From assembly GCF_003967555.1 (NCBI RefSeq), contig NZ_BIFS01000001.1, forward strand, positions 4,154,001 to 4,218,000: a stretch of DNA of 64,000 nucleotides, in the 5' to 3' direction. The notes below the pieces were generated by a model that had not been told where the DNA came from, did no database searches, and saw nothing but the letters and a program-made list of their open reading frames with translations. Within the stretch, counting starts at the first letter, position 1; each line of letters opens with the position of its first letter. The position numbers and the translations under genes are program-made. The DNA is from Dictyobacter kobayashii (lineage in GTDB: Bacteria > Chloroflexota > Ktedonobacteria > Ktedonobacterales > Ktedonobacteraceae). Below, one piece after another: positions 58,375 to 64,000 of this stretch.

Positions 58375-59154
58375 ATGCAATATGGTCTTGCGTTTCCGTA
58401 TATTGATGTTCATGTTCTCCTTGAACTGGCCCAGGAAGCCGAAGCAGCAGGATGGGATGGGGTCTTTTATTGGGATGGTGGAGGAGTCGAGCCATGGGTC
58501 GCGTTGACTGCCATGGCTATGCATACTGAGCGTGTGCGCCTGGGTACCATGGTAACGCCATTGCCCCGCCAGCAACCCTGGAAGGTCGCCAGCGCAGCAG
58601 CAACCCTGGACCATCTCTCTAAAGGCAGAGTTATTCTTCCTGTTGGGTTAGGGGTCATTGAGCTTGAAAAAATGGGTATTGTGAAAGATTATAAGGTTCG
58701 CGCGCAGATGTTGGATGAGGGATTAGAAATTGTCGATCAGTGGTGGCGTGGTGAACCTTTTAGCTATGATGGCACCTACTATCAGATTGAGGAAACAAGT
58801 GGTATGGCCCCGGTACAGACTCCGCGTATCCCTATCTGGGTCCATGGGGGTGAAAGACAAAGCCAGATCCTTCGTGCCGCGCGCTGGGATGGTGTTAAAA
58901 TGGGTGGTACTCCGGCCCAGGTTCAACAAGGTATACAAGCCATTATGGCCCACCGCACGGCAGCGGCTCCGCTCGATATTATTACTGAAAGCGAAACTCC
59001 CGGTGATGATCCTGAGCAAGCCGCTGAGATCGTACGCCCATATGCTCAGGTTGGTGTTACCTGGTGGATTGAAGCGATATGGGACAGCGCACAAAGGATT
59101 GGCGGAGTGGAAGGTATGCGTGCGCGTATCAAACAGGGGCCACCACGTATCTGA
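58375..59154 (+). CDS. LLM class flavin/F420-dependent oxidoreductase
   Basis: A 259-residue luciferase-like protein. MQYGLAFPYIDVHVLLELAQ and AEAAGWDGVFYWD start the barrel; VRLGTMVTPLPRQQPWKVAS and SKGRVILPVGLG are the cofactor-binding segments. Shorter than most members (300-350), lacking the last helices. GAGGAG lies upstream of the ATG. Confidence 0.87.
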   Translation: MQYGLAFPYIDVHVLLELAQEAEAAGWDGVFYWDGGGVEPWVALTAMAMHTERVRLGTMVTPLPRQQPWKVASAAATLDHLSKGRVILPVGLGVIELEKMGIVKDYKVRAQMLDEGLEIVDQWWRGEPFSYDGTYYQIEETSGMAPVQTPRIPIWVHGGERQSQILRAARWDGVKMGGTPAQVQQGIQAIMAHRTAAAPLDIITESETPGDDPEQAAEIVRPYAQVGVTWWIEAIWDSAQRIGGVEGMRARIKQGPPRI

Positions 59155-59164
59155 TAAAAAAAGT

Positions 59165-59201
59165 AATGGGTTCTCAAGTTTAAGTTACTTGAGAACCCAT
59201 T
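59165..59201 (+). terminator. Terminator between convergent LLM genes
   Basis: Perfect 15-bp inverted repeat (59165-59179 with 59187-59201), A-run before and TGTTTATTTTT after, usable in both directions. Confidence 0.8.
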
Positions 59202-59234
59202 GTTTATTTTTCGACCTATGTGTATCTTCAAGCA

Positions 59235-60182
59235 TTAGAGGCTGGCGAGAATTTCCAGGATTGCGCTTTCTTCGCGCTCAGAATTTTTCAGGGGACTGAT
59301 GGCTGTCAGGATCTCGTCCACACCTGCATCGTGCATGGCATACAAGCGTTTGCGAATAGTGTCCTCGTCTCCATATATGAAGAGTTCATGGATCAACTCA
59401 TCGGTCAGCTTGCCATCGGGGGTGAGGGGATAACCAGCCTCAGCGAACATCTTTCTATACGTTGGAAAGGATGAGTAGACAGAGAACGCTGCCTGCGCAA
59501 TCTGGCGCACCGTACCAAAATCTTTATCCAGCACGATGGGCGCGCTTACTATCAGTGGTGGCCTGGGGCGATTGGCCAGGCGAGCTCCTTCTTCCAGGGC
59601 CGGGAGAGCGATAGAACGGACGTATGAGAGGGGCGACCAGATAAGCATGGCCCCATCGGAGACTTCTCCGGCCAGGCGCAGCATATTTTTGCGCAGGGTC
59701 GCAAGCACAATGGGGAAGCGTGGAGGAGAAATCATGGGTGGAAGATCAGCATGAACGTGATAATATTCTCCATTGAACGCGATATGTCCCTCCCAGAGCA
59801 GACCGCGCAGCACCGTGACATACTCGCGCATATGGGCAATTGGTTTGCCAAATTCCAGGCCATATTGTCCTTCGATTGCTGGTTGATGGCTGGCACCCAC
59901 ACCCAGGCGGAAGCGCTCGGGCGCGAGTTCGGCCATCACCAGCGCTTCATTGACACGTGTCAGGGGATGGCAAGGATAGGTGATAGAGATGCCCGTGCCA
60001 AGCCCGATGCTGATGGTCTGGACCGCTGCAGCCGTCACAATACTCATGGCGTCCGGGCCTACGGGCCAGGAAGGGACCCAGGCCATCGAAATTCCTGCCT
60101 GCTCCGCTCGTTTGATGGAAGCGATCACTTTTTGTACCGTGGGAGGGAAAATAGCAACGCCTACGGGAAAACTTGTAGTCAT
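59235..60182 (-). CDS. LLM class flavin/F420-dependent oxidoreductase
   Basis: A 315-residue luciferase-like protein, convergent with the LLM gene before it but of a different subfamily. Segments include ASIKRAEQAGISMAWVPSWP, ISIGLGTGISITYPCHPLTR and RFRLGVGASHQPAIEGQYGL, the pattern of mycobacterial F420-dependent LLM enzymes. Confidence 0.87.
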   Translation of the reverse strand: MTTSFPVGVAIFPPTVQKVIASIKRAEQAGISMAWVPSWPVGPDAMSIVTAAAVQTISIGLGTGISITYPCHPLTRVNEALVMAELAPERFRLGVGASHQPAIEGQYGLEFGKPIAHMREYVTVLRGLLWEGHIAFNGEYYHVHADLPPMISPPRFPIVLATLRKNMLRLAGEVSDGAMLIWSPLSYVRSIALPALEEGARLANRPRPPLIVSAPIVLDKDFGTVRQIAQAAFSVYSSFPTYRKMFAEAGYPLTPDGKLTDELIHELFIYGDEDTIRKRLYAMHDAGVDEILTAISPLKNSEREESAILEILASL

Positions 60183-60292
60183 TTACGACATACGCCTTTC
60201 TCATTTTGTTACGCATCATTCGCTATCAGTAGTATAGTACAAAAAAGGAATCCTTTGTGGATTGATTGAAATTGATAGCCAACACGCGATTG

Positions 60293-61731
60293 TCAGGATT
60301 GTGTTTCGCCCGCCTGCGGATGCTCTGTATTGCCCGCGAGGGGTGACTGCTCAATGAGTTGCTCCGCCGCCGTATCAAGTGTCTGGACGTTGCTCGATTG
60401 AAACTCCTTAGGATGGCGCTTCTGCCATCCCAGCCAGAACACAATCAGGAAGGCCTGCAGGACGCCGGCAACCGGAGAGGCAAACAGTGCTCCCCACACA
60501 CCAAAGAGCTCAGAACCAGCAATCAATGCTGCGATAGAGACTATTGGATGAAGTCCAATGGCTTTACCGACTACACGGGGCCCAACGATATCACCTTCAA
60601 AAATGTGTACCCCAATGAAGTAGGCCAGTACGATCACCCCGATAAGCCAGCCTTGCGTAAGTGCAAGGAGGACACAGATGGCTCCTGAGATCAAGGTTCC
60701 GAGAATGGGGACGAATTCCAGGAAAAAGGCGAGCACACCAAGCAAGAGTGCATAGGGAACGTGCAGGAGGGTCATGCCAACGCCCACTAGAATCCCGATG
60801 AGCACACAGAGGAATAATTGTCCACGAATATAGCCGCCCACGACGCGATTTACCGTATCCAGGGTCAGGATCGTTTGATTCTGGAACCTTTGTGGCGCAT
60901 TGTGCCGTAGCCAGCGAACCATACGCTCACCGTCAATGAGAAAGTAGATACTCAGCACCGCTACCAGGATAATATTTAACAGCGAATCGAAAATGCCAGC
61001 CAGCAGAGGGACCGCACTACTGGCGGCGTCTTTGGCCTGCGCCAATACTTGATCTTGTACCGTATGGAGCTGTATTTGCACTTGCTGTTGTGAAATGCCA
61101 AAGGGCGCTAGTATATTGAGAAAAGAGGTCCAGTCGTGGGTGGAGAAATAGGTGACGGCCGAATTCACCTGCTCAATTGCACTGATAGCAATCAGGTAGA
61201 TCAGAGACCCCACGCCCCGAGGACAAGAATATAAACGATCAGGATCGCCAGCACACGAGGTAGCCAGCGTTGGAGAAAAGAGACCGCCGGGGCGAGCGCA
61301 AAGGCAAGGATTGCCGCAACGACTAACAATAAAAGTGTGGTGATAATATGCTGGGCTACAAGGAGGAGTAGATATATTATACCTGCCCAGGCGAGAAGCG
61401 TGATAGGAAGATCACGCCGCTTGTTCCAGCGCACCACCTCGACCAGGGCATCTTCTCTGGTCAGACTCTTCGTCCGTGCCTGACGCTGGAAGGACGGCTC
61501 GGGGTCTAGCGTGTCTGACTGTTCATCCTGTCTTTTGTCCCTGCCAGCAAACACCCGTTGACGCAAGCTATTTATCCATCCTGTTTTCGATGTCGGAGGT
61601 ACTACTGCTATCGTCTCTTGTTCCTGGACTGTCTCTTCTGGAACTGAAGCGGAAGATGTAGGTGATGTATTCATCGCCTGCTGTTGCTCTACCTGCGTCT
61701 GATTTGTCCCCTCATTGAGTGGAGATGTCAT
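60293..61731 (-). CDS. AI-2E family transporter (frameshifted)
   Basis: Membrane protein of the YdiK/PerM/TqsA family, about 479 residues. A disordered acidic cytoplasmic arm of ~110 residues (rich in Gln/Glu/Thr) precedes eight hydrophobic helices with the family motifs WLRHNAPQRF and LEFVPILGTLISG. The frame breaks near 61210 (one G missing) between ILVLGA and GSLIYLIAI. Members export AI-2 or act as ion antiporters; substrate here unknown. Start ATG at 61731 follows AAGAAGGA. Confidence 0.85.
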
Positions 61732-62109
61732 CGTATCCTTCTTTCTGCCCGTTTTTTTCACCAGGCGTTGTATGCCCTTCATCTGATACCGCGGACCTTT
61801 TCCACTGTCTGAAGAAAGAACGCTATCTGTCTGGTTTAACCTGGTGCTCGTTCCTGTTCTTGAGATGACAAAGAGACATCAGAGATACTCCTTTAGTACG
61901 GCTGAGTAGAGTTAAAAGATGAGTCATAATAAGTTTAGCTTCAGGCAATGGATGAGTAATATATTTTCAATAATATAAAAAATGCAATGATTTTTTGCCT
62001 GCTTTTATGGCTTTTTGGGGAAGGTGGAGGGACGGACTTTATATTTTGAGGAAGGAGAATAGCCTGGTGTTTCCATAAAGGAGCGGGGTTCACAGACCCC
62101 ACTCACTAA
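61732..62109. other. Intergenic region
   Basis: Promoter region of the AI-2E gene on its left side and the 3' flank of the ABM gene on the right. No gene or strong repeat seen. Confidence 0.4.
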
Positions 62110-62478
62110 CTAATCTAGAGTAGGCGTTACAACTTCTAAGGCCTCGGGTGTAGCAACAAAAGCAACGTTGGTAAATATACGCCTGTTTGACGTTGCCAGA
62201 TCCTTACAGCGCTGAATGTATTCCTGATGTCCCGGTGTCTGAAGCATTGCTGCCTGCTGCTCTGTTGATCCCAAATACTTGGAGACATTTATAACTTGTT
62301 TCTTATCAAAAGAGACATGGAAGCTAGCTGATACAAACCCTGGTTTGTGACGGATCGATTCTGTCATTTCTTTCAAGACATTTAATAGTTCATCACAGAC
62401 ATTCGGTTCAACTTCAAATATATTGAGCATTACAAATGATCCCAGTTGGGAAGGCTGTTTATCCTGTGTGTGATCCAT
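62110..62478 (-). CDS. Antibiotic biosynthesis monooxygenase (ABM) domain protein
   Basis: A 122-residue ferredoxin-like dimeric alpha/beta protein. FVMLNIFEVEPNVCDELLNV and KPGFVSASFHVSFDKKQV match the ABM fold, which includes quinone monooxygenases and heme-degrading enzymes. Catalytic residues are not diagnostic, so the reaction cannot be named. Confidence 0.75.
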   Translation of the reverse strand: MDHTQDKQPSQLGSFVMLNIFEVEPNVCDELLNVLKEMTESIRHKPGFVSASFHVSFDKKQVINVSKYLGSTEQQAAMLQTPGHQEYIQRCKDLATSNRRIFTNVAFVATPEALEVVTPTLD

Positions 62479-63076
62479 AGGTGTTTCTCCTATTTTTTAC
62501 GACCTGGTAGGGTTAACACATTGATATCATTAATTATACATTTTATAAATATTTTCTGCAATGACTTTAATTGCTGTAAATATCTAAAATTATTGATTTT
62601 AGTTTTTGCATTTATTGCTTGTGAAAATAAATAAGCATGGTATATGATATTTGATATAAATATGATTATGATATATGATTTATTCAAAAATGAGTGTGAG
62701 AAAATTTGGTGCACAAGAAGCATTCTGGTGTGGTAAAAAATTGTAAAAGGATCGATTTGTGTGGAAAGCAGAGAAATATCGGAAATGTCAACACCTGTCC
62801 AAACGGGATGAGTTTTCTAACATGATTATGGGAATAAGGAACATTATGAGCTGTATGAAGAGCGTGTGAGGCAGGGAAAAACCGAGTGATATAAGATTGT
62901 TATGAAGTATTAAAAATAATATTGCCTGTTTGGTTTGTCCTTCAGATAAAGGCATAAACTAAGGTAAAAGTCATAGTTATATCTCAATTCATTCTCATTT
63001 AGCTTTAATTGTTTTATCGTTTACACAGGAATAACTTTCACTGATAGAAAAACAAAGATTCAAGGAATACAGATTA
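62479..63076. other. AT-rich intergenic region
   Basis: Almost 600 bp, strongly AT-rich between 62515 and 62720, with no plausible gene on either strand. It separates the ABM gene from the last LLM gene. Confidence 0.5.
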
Positions 63077-64000
63077 ATGACAGAACTGCCCAGAAATCCC
63101 TTTCGTTTTGGTATCATTGGCCGTGGTTCTTCTCCATTACAATGGCGCGATATGGCATCTCGAGCAGAGGGGTACGGATATTCGACACTGTTAGTTCCAG
63201 AACATCTTGATGACCCATACTCCTCCCTTATTTTAATGTCAACTGCATTAGAAGCTACTACTACACTCCGTGTTGGTAGCCAGGTATTCTGCAATGATTT
63301 GCATAATCCAACATTATTAGCTCGAGCTATTGCCACTCTAGACGTATTCTATAATGGTCGTACTGAGCTTGGTATTGGGGCTGGTAATCGGCCGATGGAT
63401 GTTGAATTGGCGGGACTGCCCTTTCATTCTGCTGGACAACGTATTGAACACCTGGAAGTTTCAGTACGGGGCATTAAAGAATTGTTCATCAGTCAAAATC
63501 AGGATGCAGCCACCTCATCGCGTGCCCCGTATTCGGGTAAGCTAGCCTTTCCAGAGATAGTGCAGCGTCCTCATCCTCCTATTTATATGGGTGGTGGAGG
63601 AAAGAAAATGCTCGGTGTTGCCGCCAGGCAAGCCAATATCATTGGGATCACTGCCAAAGCTAGTGCTCATGGGCATCTTGATATTAATGACATGTCACCA
63701 GAAGTCCTGCGAGAAAAATTAGATTGGATACGTGCAGCAGCTGGTGAACGATTTCTTTCCCTTGAGCTCAGCATGCCTATTCTAGGGGTCGCACTCACCG
63801 AACAGCAGCTGCAGCTATTAAATCCTATTCTTTGGCGTCGATATAGACCAGCTAGCCAAATCTCCCTTGAGTGTCACTGGAACAATTGATAGTATTTGTG
63901 AGGAACTCTATCGCCGTCGTGAACTCTATGGGATCTCTTATTTTACCCTGGCCGGATCAAATTTTGAACGCTTTGCGCCAATTGTCGAGCGCTTAAGTGG
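63077..64000 (+). CDS. F420-dependent LLM oxidoreductase, MSMEG_2516-like (frameshifted, runs off the window)
   Basis: Luciferase-like protein. FRFGIIGRGSSPLQWRDMAS and AEGYGYSTLLVPEHLDD fit the MSMEG_2516 family of F420-dependent enzymes; TTLRVGSQVFCNDLHNP and GRTELGIGAGN follow. The first frame ends at 63889, but from about 63830 the next frame continues as IDQLAKSPLSVTGTIDSICE and ELYRRRELYGISYFTLAG to the edge, so one base is missing near 63828. The gene is incomplete at its 3' end. Confidence 0.82.

Noticed and set aside
1..64000. tRNA, rRNA, CRISPR arrays and complete insertion sequences
   Set aside because: I saw no cloverleaf, rRNA core sequence, regularly spaced repeats or intact transposase in the window.

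Overview
The window reads as a chromosomal segment of a Gram-positive-type, soil-dwelling Chloroflexota bacterium, most likely a member of class Ktedonobacteria. This is an inference from gene content: many two-component systems, several F420/LLM-type flavin oxidoreductases, PadR, AraC, TetR and MocR regulators, a DUF6230/DUF6114 pair otherwise familiar from actinomycetes, a NACHT fragment, an AI-2E transporter, and no outer-membrane genes. There are no rRNA or tRNA genes, CRISPR arrays or phage modules that I can see. The first ~800 bases look more GC-rich than the rest.

Layout. 1-3.6 kb: an edge SDR with a small upstream ORF, a PAS histidine kinase and an NAD(P)-binding protein. 3.9-9.1 kb: a MocR regulator and a MoxR ATPase/VWA metallopeptidase pair. 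9.3-13 kb: membrane proteins, an RraA-like protein and a phospholipase D-like protein. 13.2-16.2 kb: a NarL-type two-component system, an F420-type nitroreductase and an AHSA1 protein. 16.5-19.3 kb: PadR and a 14-TM drug efflux pump behind a 23-bp inverted-repeat operator. 19.4-23.3 kb: a Yip1 protein, a small membrane protein and a large secreted beta-helix protein. 23.6-30.6 kb: an ABC exporter, a membrane-anchored protein and a NarL-type two-component system in one operon. 30.6-35.5 kb: two Anabaena-sensory-rhodopsin-transducer-like proteins, an AraC regulator, a glycoside-hydrolase-like protein and a GNAT protein that share a DNA motif. 35.8-38.9 kb: a TetR-DUF6114-DUF6230 cassette. 39.2-45.7 kb: LLM oxidoreductase, a MITE-like palindromic element, a truncated NACHT ATPase, an aldo/keto reductase, a truncated hemoglobin fused to ankyrin repeats, and an esterase. 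45.7-55.2 kb: a double-glycine peptide with its own C39-ABC exporter and HlyD adaptor, divergent from an ECF sigma factor and its membrane partner, followed on the same strand by a bacterial nitric oxide synthase directly coupled to an H-NOX sensor with a winged-helix-like tail. 55.3-64 kb: an orphan sensor kinase, YceI, three LLM oxidoreductases, an AI-2E transporter and an ABM-domain protein.

The most interesting parts are the NOS/H-NOX operon (the cell appears to make and sense NO from adjacent genes), the self-contained peptide secretion locus facing an ECF sigma factor, the hemoglobin-ankyrin fusion, and the AraC/ASRT-like locus with a shared operator-like motif.

A caution applies to the whole window. 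Sixteen genes carry about twenty reading-frame breaks, every one explained by loss of a single base and mostly in homopolymer runs. The downstream frame always continues the same protein family, so most of these are probably sequence errors rather than decay. I annotate such genes as single spans and give the position of each break.
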